In this document: positions 9,886-18,230 of the stretch, one piece after another | How positions within the stretch are numbered: the stretch's first letter is position 1 | Layout: every line of letters begins with the position of its first letter | NCBI RefSeq assembly: GCF_014650675.1 | Contig: NZ_BMVK01000014.1 | Span: 62,001 to 126,000, forward strand | Length of the DNA: 64,000 nt | Reading direction: 5' to 3' | From: Streptomyces anulatus | GTDB lineage: Bacteria > Actinomycetota > Actinomycetes > Streptomycetales > Streptomycetaceae | Notes under the pieces: model-generated | Databases searched by the model: none | Seen by the model: the letters and a program-made list of their open reading frames with translations, nothing else | What the model was told of the DNA's origin: nothing | Made by a program: the position numbers and the translations under genes

Positions 9886-11253
9886 TCAGTGGTGCAGGGC
9901 GGCCACGGCCTCGGCGAGCGCCCGGGGCACGTCCTCGATCCGCGTGTGACGGCCGTCCCGGACGATGTGCCGGCCCGCCACGACCGTGTGCCGCACATCA
10001 GCGGCGGAGGCGGCGAATACGGCGGTCTCCGCTGCCATTCGGGGCACCGGTCCCGCCGTTCTGACGGAGTCCAGGGCGACGGTGGTCAGGTCGGCGGGGG
10101 CGCCCGGCTCCAGCACGCCCGCGTCGGGGCGGCCGAGTGCGGCGTGCCCGTCGGCGGAGGCGGCCCGGAGCAGGGCGGCGGCCGTCCAGTGGCCCCGGAT
10201 GTGCGTGCGCAGCCGCTCGTTGAGCTCCATCGCGCGCGCCTCCTCGAAGAGGTCGATCACAGCGTGGCTGTCGCTGCCCAGCGAGAGCGGCGAGCCCGCC
10301 TTCTGCAGGGCGGCGGCGGGGCCGATGCCGTCGGCCAGGTCGCGTTCGGTGGTCGGGCACATGCAGGTGCCGGTGGCCGAGGAGCCGAGCAGCTCGATGT
10401 CCGCCTCGGTCAGGTGCGTGTTGTGGATGCCGGTGGTGCGCGGGCCGAGGACTCCGTGGTCGGCCAGCAGCCGGGTGGGGGTGCGGCCGTGGGCGGCGTG
10501 GCAGGCGTCGTTCTCCGCGGTCTGCTCGGAGAGGTGGACGTGGAGCGGGGCGTTCCGCTCCTCGGCCCACTGCGCGACGGTGGCCAGCTGGCCGGCCGGG
10601 ACCGCCCGGACGGAGTGGACGGCCGCGCCGATGAGGGTGTGGTCGTCGCCCTTGAGGAGGGAGGCCCGCTCCGCCCAGGCCTCGGCGGTGGTGTCGGAGA
10701 AGCGCAGCTGGTGCCGGTTGGGCTTCTCGCCGAATCCGGCGGCGAGATAGGCGGTGTCCAGCAGGGTGATCCGGATCCCGGCCTCGGCGGCGGCCGCGAT
10801 CAGCGCTTCGCCCATGGCGTTCGGGTTGGCGTAGGGGGTGCCGCCGGGGGCGTGGTGCAGATAGTGGAATTCGCCGACGGAGGTGATGCCGGCCAGGGCC
10901 ATCTCTGCGTACGTGGCGCGGGCCAGGTCGAAGTAGGTGTCCGGGGTGAGCCGGGAGGCCGTCCGGTACATCAGCTCGCGCCAGGTCCAGAAGGTGCCCG
11001 AGCCGACCTGGACGGTGGCGCGCAGGGCCCGGTGGAAGGCGTGGGAGTGGGTGTTGGCGAGGCCGGGGAGGGTCAGGCCGCGCAGCACGGTCGCGCCGGG
11101 CGGCGGTGTCTCGACCCCGGTCCTGATCCCGGCGATGCGGCCGTCCGCGACGTCCAGGGTGACGCCCGGCTCGACGTGGGTGCCGAGCCAGGCGTGGTCC
11201 ATCCAGTACGTCGCGGTGACGGGTGCGCCCGTCGTCCGGTGTGTCAGCTGCAC
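9886..11253 (-). CDS. hutF: Formimidoylglutamate deiminase
   Basis: 455-residue amidohydrolase of the HutF/ATZ-TRZ type, converting N-formimidoyl-glutamate to N-formyl-glutamate and ammonia. Visible motifs: LANTHSHAFHRAL (HxH), the HVHLSEQTAEN His block and SLGSDSHAVIDL (Asp). The GTG start at 11253 lies 10 nt inside the end of the preceding M20 gene, so translation is probably coupled. Its presence places this organism on the N-formylglutamate branch of the Hut pathway rather than the HutG formiminoglutamase branch, so a deformylase is still needed downstream. Confidence 0.92.
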   Translation of the reverse strand: MQLTHRTTGAPVTATYWMDHAWLGTHVEPGVTLDVADGRIAGIRTGVETPPPGATVLRGLTLPGLANTHSHAFHRALRATVQVGSGTFWTWRELMYRTASRLTPDTYFDLARATYAEMALAGITSVGEFHYLHHAPGGTPYANPNAMGEALIAAAAEAGIRITLLDTAYLAAGFGEKPNRHQLRFSDTTAEAWAERASLLKGDDHTLIGAAVHSVRAVPAGQLATVAQWAEERNAPLHVHLSEQTAENDACHAAHGRTPTRLLADHGVLGPRTTGIHNTHLTEADIELLGSSATGTCMCPTTERDLADGIGPAAALQKAGSPLSLGSDSHAVIDLFEEARAMELNERLRTHIRGHWTAAALLRAASADGHAALGRPDAGVLEPGAPADLTTVALDSVRTAGPVPRMAAETAVFAASAADVRHTVVAGRHIVRDGRHTRIEDVPRALAEAVAALHH

Positions 11254-12548
11254 GCGAGACCTTCCAGTACGTCGGCGAGTGCCCCGACCCCGGCCGTGCA
11301 GTCGTCCTCGGTGGCGTGCTCGGCGGGTGAGTGCGAGATGCCGGTGGGGTTCCGTACGAAGAGCATGGCGGTGGGCGCCGAGGCGGACAAAATACCCGCA
11401 TCGTGGCCCGCGCCGGTGCCGAGGACGGGCACGGGCCGCCCCGTGTCGCCGGCCCCCTCCAGGATCTTGCCGAGCTCGTCGCGCAGGGCGTGCTCGAATG
11501 CGACGACGGGCGTGAACGACTCGCGGACGACGTCGACGTCGATCCCGGCCCGCTCGGCGTACTCCCGGGCGGCGCGCTCGATTCCGTTGACGACGGCGTC
11601 GAGGGTGGCCTGGTCGGCGGCGCGGGAGTCGAGCCAGCCGCGCACGAGGGAGGGGATGGCGTTGACCCCGTTGGGCTCGACCGCGATCTTGCCGAAGGTG
11701 GCGAGAGCGCCGGTCAGTTCGGCTTCGCGGCGGGCGGCGAGCACCGTCTCGGCATACGTGAGCATCGGGTCGCGGCGGTCGGCGAGACGGGTGGTGCCCG
11801 CGTGGTTGGCCTCGCCCCGGAAGTCGAACCGCCAGCGGCCGTGCGGCCAGATGGCGGAGGCGATGCCGACGGGGTCGCCGGTCAGGTCGAGGGCGCGGCC
11901 CTGCTCGACGTGGAGTTCGACGAACGCGCCGATCCGGGCGAGCCGTTCCGGGTCGGGGCCGATGGTCCCGGGGTCGTATCCGGCTCCCTCCATGGCGGCG
12001 GGCAGGGTGATCCCGTCCCCGTCGCGCAGCCGGTGGGCGTCGGCGACGGCGAGCTGTCCGGCGGCGAGCCGGGACCCGACGCAGGCCAGGCCGAAGCGGG
12101 CGCCCTCCTCGTCACCGAAGTTGGTGATCGCCAACGGCCGGGTGAACTCCACTCCCCTGCGGTGGAGTTCGTCGAGCGCGGCGAAGGAGGACACCACGCC
12201 GAGCGGGCCGTCGAAGGCGCCGCCGTCCGGGACGGAGTCCAGGTGGGATCCGGTGACGACGGCGTCCCCGGCCAGGGGGTCGCCGAGCCAGGCCCACTGG
12301 TTGCCGTTGCGGTCGGTCTCGTAGGCGAGACCGCGCGCCTGGGCCTGCGCGCGGAACCAGGCCCGGCAGTCGAGGTCCACCGGCGACCAGGCGTAGCGCC
12401 GGTAGCCGCCGCTGTCGGAGTGGCGCCCGACGGTGGCCAGCTCCCGCCACATCGAGAGGAAGGAGTCCCCCGCGCGCCACTGCTCCCGGGTGCCGGACGA
12501 GGCGCCGGAAGAGGTGTCGGGCTCGCCCCCGGACAGGCCGGACGGCAT
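11244..12548 (-). CDS. M20-family amidohydrolase (allantoate/N-carbamoyl amidohydrolase-like) inside the hut operon
   Basis: 434 residues, M20/dinuclear-metal amidase. Metal motifs: VTGSHLDSVPDGGAFDGPLG (His, Asp), GDEEGARFG (paired Glu), ELHVEQG and AGHDAG. By family it would be called allantoate amidohydrolase or N-carbamoyl-amino-acid hydrolase. Context argues otherwise: it overlaps hutU (ATGA at 12545-12548) and hutF, no purine genes are near, and no recognisable N-formylglutamate deformylase is present. It may remove the formyl group from N-formylglutamate (inference). ATG start at 12548; an internal Met at the SFLSMWRELA segment would give about 405 residues. Confidence 0.85.
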   Translation of the reverse strand: MPSGLSGGEPDTSSGASSGTREQWRAGDSFLSMWRELATVGRHSDSGGYRRYAWSPVDLDCRAWFRAQAQARGLAYETDRNGNQWAWLGDPLAGDAVVTGSHLDSVPDGGAFDGPLGVVSSFAALDELHRRGVEFTRPLAITNFGDEEGARFGLACVGSRLAAGQLAVADAHRLRDGDGITLPAAMEGAGYDPGTIGPDPERLARIGAFVELHVEQGRALDLTGDPVGIASAIWPHGRWRFDFRGEANHAGTTRLADRRDPMLTYAETVLAARREAELTGALATFGKIAVEPNGVNAIPSLVRGWLDSRAADQATLDAVVNGIERAAREYAERAGIDVDVVRESFTPVVAFEHALRDELGKILEGAGDTGRPVPVLGTGAGHDAGILSASAPTAMLFVRNPTGISHSPAEHATEDDCTAGVGALADVLEGLACS

Positions 12549-14206
12549 CAGTTGCCCTCCGTCATGGGGACGCGTACGCCCTGGTCGGCGGCGACGTTCT
12601 CGGCGATGTCGTACCCGGCGTCCACGTGGCGGATGACGCCCATGCCCGGGTCGTTCGTCAGGACGCGGCGGATCTTCTCGCCCGCGAGCTTCGTGCCGTC
12701 CGCGACGGAGACCTGGCCCGCGTGGATGGAGCGGCCCATGCCGACGCCGCCGCCGTGGTGGAGGGAGACCCAGGAGGCGCCGGAGGCGACGTTGACCATG
12801 GCGTTGAGCAGCGGCCAGTCGGCGATGGCGTCGGAGCCGTCGAGCATGGCCTCGGTCTCGCGGTACGGGGAGGCGACCGAGCCGCAGTCCAGGTGGTCGC
12901 GGCCGATGGCCAGCGGGGCGGCCAGCTCGCCGCTCGCGACCATGTCGTTGAAGCGCTCGCCGGCCTTGTCGCGCTCGCCGTAGCCGAGCCAGCAGATGCG
13001 GGCGGGCAGGCCCTGGAAGTGGACGCGCTCGCCGGCCATCTTGATCCAGCGGTGCAGCGACTCGTTCTCCGGGAACAGCTCCAGCATCGCCTTGTCGGTC
13101 TTGTGGATGTCGGAGGCCTCGCCGGAGAGCGCGGCCCAGCGGAAGGGGCCCTTGCCCTCGCAGAAGAGGGGGCGGATGTAGGCGGGGACGAAGCCGGGGA
13201 AGTCGAAGGCGCGGTCGTACCCGGCGAGCTGGGCCTCGCCTCGGATGGAGTTGCCGTAGTCGAAGACCTCGGCGCCGGCGTCCATGAAGCCGACCATGGC
13301 CTCGACGTGGCGGGCCATCGACTCGCGGGCGCGCTGGGTGAAGTCGGCGGGCTTGTCGGCCGCGAGGTCGGCCATGTCGTCGAAGTCGACGCCGAGCGGC
13401 AGGTAGGCCAGCGGGTCGTGGGCGCTGGTCTGGTCGGTGACGATGTCGATGGGCGCGCTCTCGGCGAGCATCCGGGGCAGCAGTTCGGCGGCGTTGCCGA
13501 GGAGGCCGATGGAGAGCGGCCGGCGGGCGTCGCGGGCCTCGACGGCGAGCTGGAGGGCGTGCTCCAGGTTGTCCGCCTTCACGTCCAGGAAGCGGTGCTC
13601 GATCCGGCGCTCGATGGCGCGCGGGTCGCAGTCGATGCAGATGGCGACGCCGTCGTTCATGGTGACGGCGAGCGGCTGGGCGCCGCCCATGCCGCCGAGC
13701 CCGGCGGTCAGGGTGATCGTCCCGGCCAGCGTCCCGCCGAACTTCTTCGCGGCGACGGCGGCGAAGGTCTCGTAGGTGCCCTGGAGGATGCCCTGGGTGC
13801 CGATGTAGATCCAGGACCCGGCGGTCATCTGGCCGTACATGGTGAGTCCGAGCGCTTCCAGGCGGCGGAACTCCTCCCAGTTGGCCCAGTCGCCGACCAG
13901 GTTGGAGTTGGCGATGAGCACGCGCGGCGCCCACTCGTGGGTCTGCATGACGCCGACCGGCCGCCCGGACTGGACGAGCATCGTCTCGTCCTGCTTGAGC
14001 GTCTCCAGGGTGCGGACCATCGCGTCGAACGAGCGCCAGTCGCGGGCGGCCTTCCCGGTGCCGCCGTAGACGACGAGCTTGTCGGGGTGCTCGGCGACCT
14101 CGGGGTCGAGGTTGTTCTGCAGCATCCGCAGGGCGGCCTCCTGCTGCCATCCCAGGGCGGTCAGTGCGCTGCCGCGCGGTGCCCGTACGGGGCGGGGTCC
14201 TGACAT
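12548..14206 (-). CDS. hutU: Urocanate hydratase
   Basis: 552 residues; adds water to urocanate to give imidazolonepropionate, second step of histidine degradation. The NAD+-binding glycine-rich segment LTAGLGGMGGAQPLAV and the conserved Cys block DHLDCGSVASPYRET are present, and length matches the family (about 555). I chose ATG 14206, which has GAGGAGG upstream; an earlier ATG at 14242 would put the start inside the palindromic control region. First gene of the hutU-M20-hutF run. Histidine ammonia-lyase (hutH) is not in the window. Confidence 0.95.
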   Translation of the reverse strand: MSGPRPVRAPRGSALTALGWQQEAALRMLQNNLDPEVAEHPDKLVVYGGTGKAARDWRSFDAMVRTLETLKQDETMLVQSGRPVGVMQTHEWAPRVLIANSNLVGDWANWEEFRRLEALGLTMYGQMTAGSWIYIGTQGILQGTYETFAAVAAKKFGGTLAGTITLTAGLGGMGGAQPLAVTMNDGVAICIDCDPRAIERRIEHRFLDVKADNLEHALQLAVEARDARRPLSIGLLGNAAELLPRMLAESAPIDIVTDQTSAHDPLAYLPLGVDFDDMADLAADKPADFTQRARESMARHVEAMVGFMDAGAEVFDYGNSIRGEAQLAGYDRAFDFPGFVPAYIRPLFCEGKGPFRWAALSGEASDIHKTDKAMLELFPENESLHRWIKMAGERVHFQGLPARICWLGYGERDKAGERFNDMVASGELAAPLAIGRDHLDCGSVASPYRETEAMLDGSDAIADWPLLNAMVNVASGASWVSLHHGGGVGMGRSIHAGQVSVADGTKLAGEKIRRVLTNDPGMGVIRHVDAGYDIAENVAADQGVRVPMTEGN

Positions 14207-14234
14207 GGCGGTGCCTCCTCGCGACGGTGAAAAT

Positions 14235-14261
14235 CTATTCACATCCTGATGCTCTGAATAG
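14235..14261. promoter_or_regulatory. Palindromic operator candidate between hutU and the permease
   Basis: CTATTCA (14235-14241) and TGAATAG (14255-14261) form a perfect 7-bp inverted repeat with 13 bp between them, in a locally A+T-rich stretch of the 135-bp divergent region. Centre-to-centre distance is 20 bp, about two helical turns. It is suitably placed to control both hutU and the permease. Confidence 0.55.
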
Positions 14262-14341
14262 TCGTAGTCAACAGGTGCGGATCGCGCCTAGGCCGGGAAC
14301 AGGTTCTGCCTAGCCACGCGGAAGCAGCATCGGAGGCATGG

Positions 14342-15754
14342 ATGAGCACTCCCGCCACACCCGCACCGACGGAACCCGAGGGCCGCGGCGCCCGGGAGAA
14401 GCCCGGAGGATCACCGCCGCTCAAGCGCGCGCTCGGCACCAAACTGCTGATCCTCTTCGTCATCGGCGACATCCTGGGCACCGGCATCTACGCGACCACC
14501 GGGAACGTGGCGGGCAAGGTCGGCGGCGCGCTGTGGCTGCCGTTCGCGATCGGTTTCGCCGTCGCCCTGCTGACGGCCGCCTCGTACGTGGAACTCGTCG
14601 GCAAGTACCCGAAGGCCGCCGGCGCCGCGCTCTACACCCAGAAGGCGTTCAAGGTCCCGTTCCTGACCTTCGTCGTCGCCTTCATGGTGATGTGCTCGGG
14701 CCTCTCCTCGGCGAGCGCGGCGGCACGGGCGTTCAGCGGCGACTACCTGGGGGAGTTCACCGACGCGGTGCCGCCGACCCTGATCGCGATCCTGTTCGTC
14801 CTCGCCCTCGCCGCGATCAACCTCCGCGGGGTCGCCGAGTCGGTGAAGGCGAACGTCGTCCTGACCCTGGTCGAGGTCAGCGGACTCGCGGTGATCCTCG
14901 CGATCGGCGCGTACGCCGTGTTCAGCGGCGAGGGCGAGCCCTCGCGGCTGACCCAGATCGAGACCGGCGGCACCGGGTACGCCCTGCTCACCGGAGTGCT
15001 CGGCGCCACCGCGCTGGGCTTCTTCGCGTTCGTCGGCTTCGAGGACTCGGTCAACATGGCCGAGGAGACCAAGAACCCCGCCCGCGCCTTCCCCCGCGCG
15101 ATCTTCATCGGGGTGGGGATCACCGGCACCGTCTACGTCCTGGTCGCCCTGGTCTCCTCGCTCCTGGTCGACTCCCGCACCCTGGCGGAGTCCAGCGGCC
15201 CGCTGCTGGAGGTGGTGAAGGCCGGTGGCGTCGATTTCCCGCCGAAACTCTTCGCGCTGATCGCCCTGTTCGCCGTCACCAACTCGGCGCTGATCAACAT
15301 CATGATGGCCTCGCGGCTCTGCTACGGCATGGCCAACGAGCGCATCCTGCCGCCCGCGATGGGCAAGGTGCTGGCCGGCCGCCGCACCCCCTGGGTCGGG
15401 ATCGTCTTCGTCTCCCTCCTGGCCATCGGCCTGGTCTCCACCGGCGAGATCGAGGGGCTCGGCGACACCACCTCGTTCCTGCTGCTCTGCGTCTTCGCCG
15501 TCGTCAACATCGCCGTGCTGGTGCTCCGCAAGGACCGGGTGGACCACCACCACTTCCGTACGCCCACGGCACTTCCGGTGCTCGGCGCGCTCACCTCGCT
15601 GATCCTGGCGAGCCCGCTCGCCGACCGGGGCTCCGACGTGTACGTCCGGGCCGGGATCCTGCTGCTGATCGGGATCGGGCTGTGGGCGCTCAACAAGGCG
15701 GTGATGACGGCGCGCGAGAAGTCGGGCGAGAAGTCGGGCGCCCCGGGCGCCTGA
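14342..15754 (+). CDS. APC-superfamily amino acid permease
   Basis: 470 residues with about 12 transmembrane segments. The first helix region GDILGTGIYATTG and the FVGFEDSVNMAEETKNP block (TM6-TM7 loop) are typical of the amino acid/polyamine/organocation family. A hydrophilic Pro-rich N-terminus of 30 residues precedes TM1. ATG 14342 is chosen (CGGAGG 5 nt upstream); the ATG at 14338 is out of frame. Divergent from hutU across a palindrome, so histidine or urocanate import is plausible (inference). Confidence 0.88.
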   Translation: MSTPATPAPTEPEGRGAREKPGGSPPLKRALGTKLLILFVIGDILGTGIYATTGNVAGKVGGALWLPFAIGFAVALLTAASYVELVGKYPKAAGAALYTQKAFKVPFLTFVVAFMVMCSGLSSASAAARAFSGDYLGEFTDAVPPTLIAILFVLALAAINLRGVAESVKANVVLTLVEVSGLAVILAIGAYAVFSGEGEPSRLTQIETGGTGYALLTGVLGATALGFFAFVGFEDSVNMAEETKNPARAFPRAIFIGVGITGTVYVLVALVSSLLVDSRTLAESSGPLLEVVKAGGVDFPPKLFALIALFAVTNSALINIMMASRLCYGMANERILPPAMGKVLAGRRTPWVGIVFVSLLAIGLVSTGEIEGLGDTTSFLLLCVFAVVNIAVLVLRKDRVDHHHFRTPTALPVLGALTSLILASPLADRGSDVYVRAGILLLIGIGLWALNKAVMTAREKSGEKSGAPGA

Positions 15755-15910
15755 CGGGACGACGCCGAGGCCCCGCCACCGCGTTCCGGCCGCTCCTTTA
15801 CACCGCGAGCCGCATGTACCAAAGGAAAATGCCAGAACCTCCACCCGCCGTGAGCACGTTGCGTAGCCTCTGCGTTACAGCCGTACGCCACGTCGGGAGG
15901 GGAAATCCGC

Positions 15911-16324
15911 GTGCCCGGAATCGACGAGTGCCTGCTCGAAGTCATGAGGCTGCCCGGTGCCCGGGGCGCCTCGGTGGTCGACTGGACGAGCGGTCTCGCC
16001 CTCGGCACCATCGGGGAATCCCCCAACGGCGACCACGAGGCGACCGCCGCGGAGACGGCGGAGGTCGCCCGGATGACCGCCGAGCAGCCGGCCTTCGCCC
16101 ACCTCGCCGCGGACAGCGGCGCACAGCACCCCGGACAAGCGCCGAGCACCCCCGTCGAGGACGTCATCGTCACCACCCACGACGGGTATCACATGCTCCG
16201 GTTCGTCGAGACGGCTTTCGACAGCAGCGTCTTCCTGCATCTGTGGCTGGACCGCTCCGAGGGCAATCTCGCGCTCGCCAGAATGCGCCTCGGCGAGCTG
16301 GCCGAGCGCCTGGTGCTGGCATGA
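15911..16324 (+). CDS. Roadblock/LC7-like protein (first of cluster)
   Basis: 137 residues, GTG start after GGGAGGGG. The fold signature is LPGARGASVVDWTSGLALGTIG, followed by an alpha-helix, the VEDVIVTTHDGYHMLRFVE strand pair and a final helix GNLALARMRLGEL. Closely parallels the protein at 17785-18159, with an insertion of about 12 residues (SGAQHPGQAPST). Roadblock proteins act as dimeric regulators of small GTPases, for example MglB or CvnB (family knowledge). Its stop overlaps the next ATG (ATGA). Confidence 0.82.
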   Translation: MPGIDECLLEVMRLPGARGASVVDWTSGLALGTIGESPNGDHEATAAETAEVARMTAEQPAFAHLAADSGAQHPGQAPSTPVEDVIVTTHDGYHMLRFVETAFDSSVFLHLWLDRSEGNLALARMRLGELAERLVLA

Positions 16325-17130
16325 GCGCGATAGCCGCCGACCCCGACGCCCCCGGCACGGACCGGCTCCCGGTGCTCTCCCCGATGCTCCGGCGTCTCGC
16401 CGCCGAGCGCGCCACCGGCGCCCTGATGCGCGACCGGGGCACGCTCTACCTCGCCGACGGCCAGGTGGTGCACGCCGAGAGCCCCGCCACCCCCGGCATC
16501 GACGTCCTGCTCACCACCGGCGGAACCCTGCGGCACGAGGGCTGGTGGGACGCCGTGGCGCAGGCCGGGGCACACCGACAGGTCGGCCGCTATCTCGTGG
16601 ACAGCGGTCATGTACCGGGCGGCGCACTGGAGTTGTGCCATCTCGGCGCGCTGTACGACGCCGCGTTCTTCGCGCTCGCCCCGACCGGGACGCCCGCCCG
16701 CTTCCGCTACGGGGTGGCGCACTGGATCGGCCCGGTGCGGCCCGTCCCGGTGGCCGCCGTGGAGCGCGAGACGCTGCGCAGACGGGAGTTCCTGGACCGG
16801 ATCTGGCCCGACCCCGCCTGCGACGGCGCCCCGCTGCTGCGGACGGCCGCGCACCGGACCGACGCTCCGGTCCCGGCCCGGCAGCGCCGGCTCCTGGAGC
16901 TGGCCGACGGGGTCCGCACGGCCTCGGACATCGCGCAGGCGCTGGGCCGTTCGGCCTTCCACATCCTGGTCGACCTGCGGCGCCTCGCGGCGGCCGGCCT
17001 GGTGGAGGCGGTCCGCGCCCAGCCCCTGCCGGCCTCGTCCGCATCCGGCCGGATCACGCTCCCCGAGGTGACGGCCGACCCCGATATCGCCCTGCTGCGC
17101 CGGCTCCGAGACGCATTGGAGGCCCTGTGA
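16321..17130 (+). CDS. DUF4388/PATAN-like protein with C-terminal winged-helix-like region
   Basis: 269 residues. The N-terminal 110 residues (LSPMLRRLAAERATGALMRDRGTLYLADGQVVHAES and onward) match the DUF4388/PATAN pattern of effector domains tied to two-component and roadblock systems. A middle linker is followed by a helical segment (LLELADGVRTASDIAQALGRSAFHILVDLRRLAAAGLVE) that reads like a winged helix. No kinase or GTPase motif. Start overlaps the upstream stop; its own TGA overlaps an alternative GTG of the next gene, so the three are one operon. Function unknown; probably an adaptor. Confidence 0.75.
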   Translation: MSAIAADPDAPGTDRLPVLSPMLRRLAAERATGALMRDRGTLYLADGQVVHAESPATPGIDVLLTTGGTLRHEGWWDAVAQAGAHRQVGRYLVDSGHVPGGALELCHLGALYDAAFFALAPTGTPARFRYGVAHWIGPVRPVPVAAVERETLRRREFLDRIWPDPACDGAPLLRTAAHRTDAPVPARQRRLLELADGVRTASDIAQALGRSAFHILVDLRRLAAAGLVEAVRAQPLPASSASGRITLPEVTADPDIALLRRLRDALEAL

Positions 17131-17168
17131 TACGCGCGCTCAGACAGCGTGCCGGGAGGAGACAGCTG

Positions 17169-17633
17169 ATGGTGCCCGAGGCCGAAGTGCGTGATGTCCT
17201 CGACGAGCTCCAGCGGTTACGCGCCCGGGTCCCGCTGCTCTCCGGGGCGCTGGCCGCCTCCACCGACGGACTGGTCCTGGCCCACGACACCCCGGGCGTC
17301 GAGGCGGAGGGCGTCGCCGCCCTCACCGCGGCCGCCCTCGGCGTCTCCATCCGGATGACCGACGCCACCGGCCGGGGCGGCTTCCGCGAACTGCTGGTCC
17401 GCGGCGGCAGCGGCTACATCGCCACCTACGCCGCAGGCTCCTCCGCCGTCCTGACCCTGCTGGCCGAGGACCGCATCAACGTCGGCCGGCTCCATCTGGA
17501 GGGCCGCCGCGCGGGCGCCCGCATCGGCGAACTCGTCGACGCCGCGCTGGAACGCACCGGGCGCCCCGCCACCGCCGCACCTCCGCGCCCCGCCGCCGCG
17601 CCCGGCCGCACCCTGCCGCAACGCCCCACGTAG
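17169..17633 (+). CDS. Roadblock/LC7 protein with a TTA codon
   Basis: About 154 residues from ATG 17169 (GGGAGGAG 7 nt upstream). A GTG at 17127 overlapping the previous stop would add 14 residues. Roadblock core: LLSGALAASTDGLVLAHDTPG, AALTAAALGVSIRMTDATG, GGFRELLVRGGSGYIATYAAG and VLTLLAEDRINVGRLHLEGRRAG, then a Pro/Ala-rich tail. The Leu codon at 17217-17219 is TTA, in the order CAG CGG TTA CGC, so expression should need bldA, which is also in this window. Sequence type is closer to MglB/CvnB than its two neighbours. Confidence 0.85.
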   Translation: MVPEAEVRDVLDELQRLRARVPLLSGALAASTDGLVLAHDTPGVEAEGVAALTAAALGVSIRMTDATGRGGFRELLVRGGSGYIATYAAGSSAVLTLLAEDRINVGRLHLEGRRAGARIGELVDAALERTGRPATAAPPRPAAAPGRTLPQRPT

Positions 17634-17784
17634 GCGGCCCGATCCCCCCACCCGCAGCGTCACCACCACCACCACCACCGGGACTCACGCCATCACGCAG
17701 AAGCCCGCGCACCGGCCCGCACAGCAGCCACCACAGAAACGGACCCGGTCACCGCGACCGGCCAGGGAAAGGAAACGAGCCTCC

Positions 17785-18159
17785 ATGGCGAACACCGAAG
17801 CGACACTGAAGGAAGCGATGAGCTCGATCGAGGGCGCCACGGGTGTCGCCCTCGTCGACTACACGAGCGGGATGGCCCTGGGCACGCTCGGCGGCGGCAA
17901 GGACTTCAACCTGGAGGTCGCCGCCGCGGGCAACACCGACGTGGTCCGCGCCAAGCTCCGCACCATGGAGCACCTGGGCATCAAGGACGAGATCGAGGAC
18001 ATCCTGATCACGCTCGGCACCCAGTACCACCTGATCCGGCTGCTCAAGACCCGTGGCAACAACGGCCTGTTCCTCTACCTGGTGCTGGACGCGAGCCGGG
18101 CGAACCTGGCGATGGCCCGCCACCAGCTGAAGAAGATCGAGGCGGGCCTGGAGGTCTGA
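17785..18159 (+). CDS. Roadblock/LC7 protein (last of cluster)
   Basis: 124 residues, ATG start with AGGAAA nearby. Contains GATGVALVDYTSGMALGTLGGG, the VRAKLRTMEHLG helix, IEDILITLGTQYHLIRLLK and a terminal helix. It is strongly similar to the 15911-16324 protein (D-T-S-G-x-ALGT block), indicating duplication. It is separated from the preceding gene by 151 bp with a short CCA-rich run, so it may have its own promoter. Followed by a near-ideal terminator. No GTPase or sensor kinase of conservon type flanks it. Confidence 0.85.
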   Translation: MANTEATLKEAMSSIEGATGVALVDYTSGMALGTLGGGKDFNLEVAAAGNTDVVRAKLRTMEHLGIKDEIEDILITLGTQYHLIRLLKTRGNNGLFLYLVLDASRANLAMARHQLKKIEAGLEV

Positions 18160-18167
18160 CCCCGGCC

Positions 18168-18218
18168 AGGGCGTGTCCGGCGGATCAGGACCCGGTCGAG
18201 ATCCGCCGGACACGCCCT
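18168..18218. terminator. 19-bp perfect hairpin between convergent genes
   Basis: 18168-18186 pairs perfectly with 18200-18218 around a 13-nt loop. It lies 8 bp after the stop of the roadblock gene and 12 bp before the end of the minus-strand membrane protein gene. Confidence 0.8.
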
Positions 18219-18230
18219 TAGCTTCTGGTC

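Noticed and set aside
9778..12324. An 848-codon open frame on the plus strand opposite hutI, hutF and the M20 gene
   Set aside because: Long antisense frames are expected in 72% GC coding DNA. Its translation is Gly/Arg/Val-rich without domains, and the opposite strand has clear enzymes with motifs.
15911..18159. Calling the cluster a complete conservon (cvnABCD)
   Set aside because: The kinase, DUF742 and GTPase members are not present.
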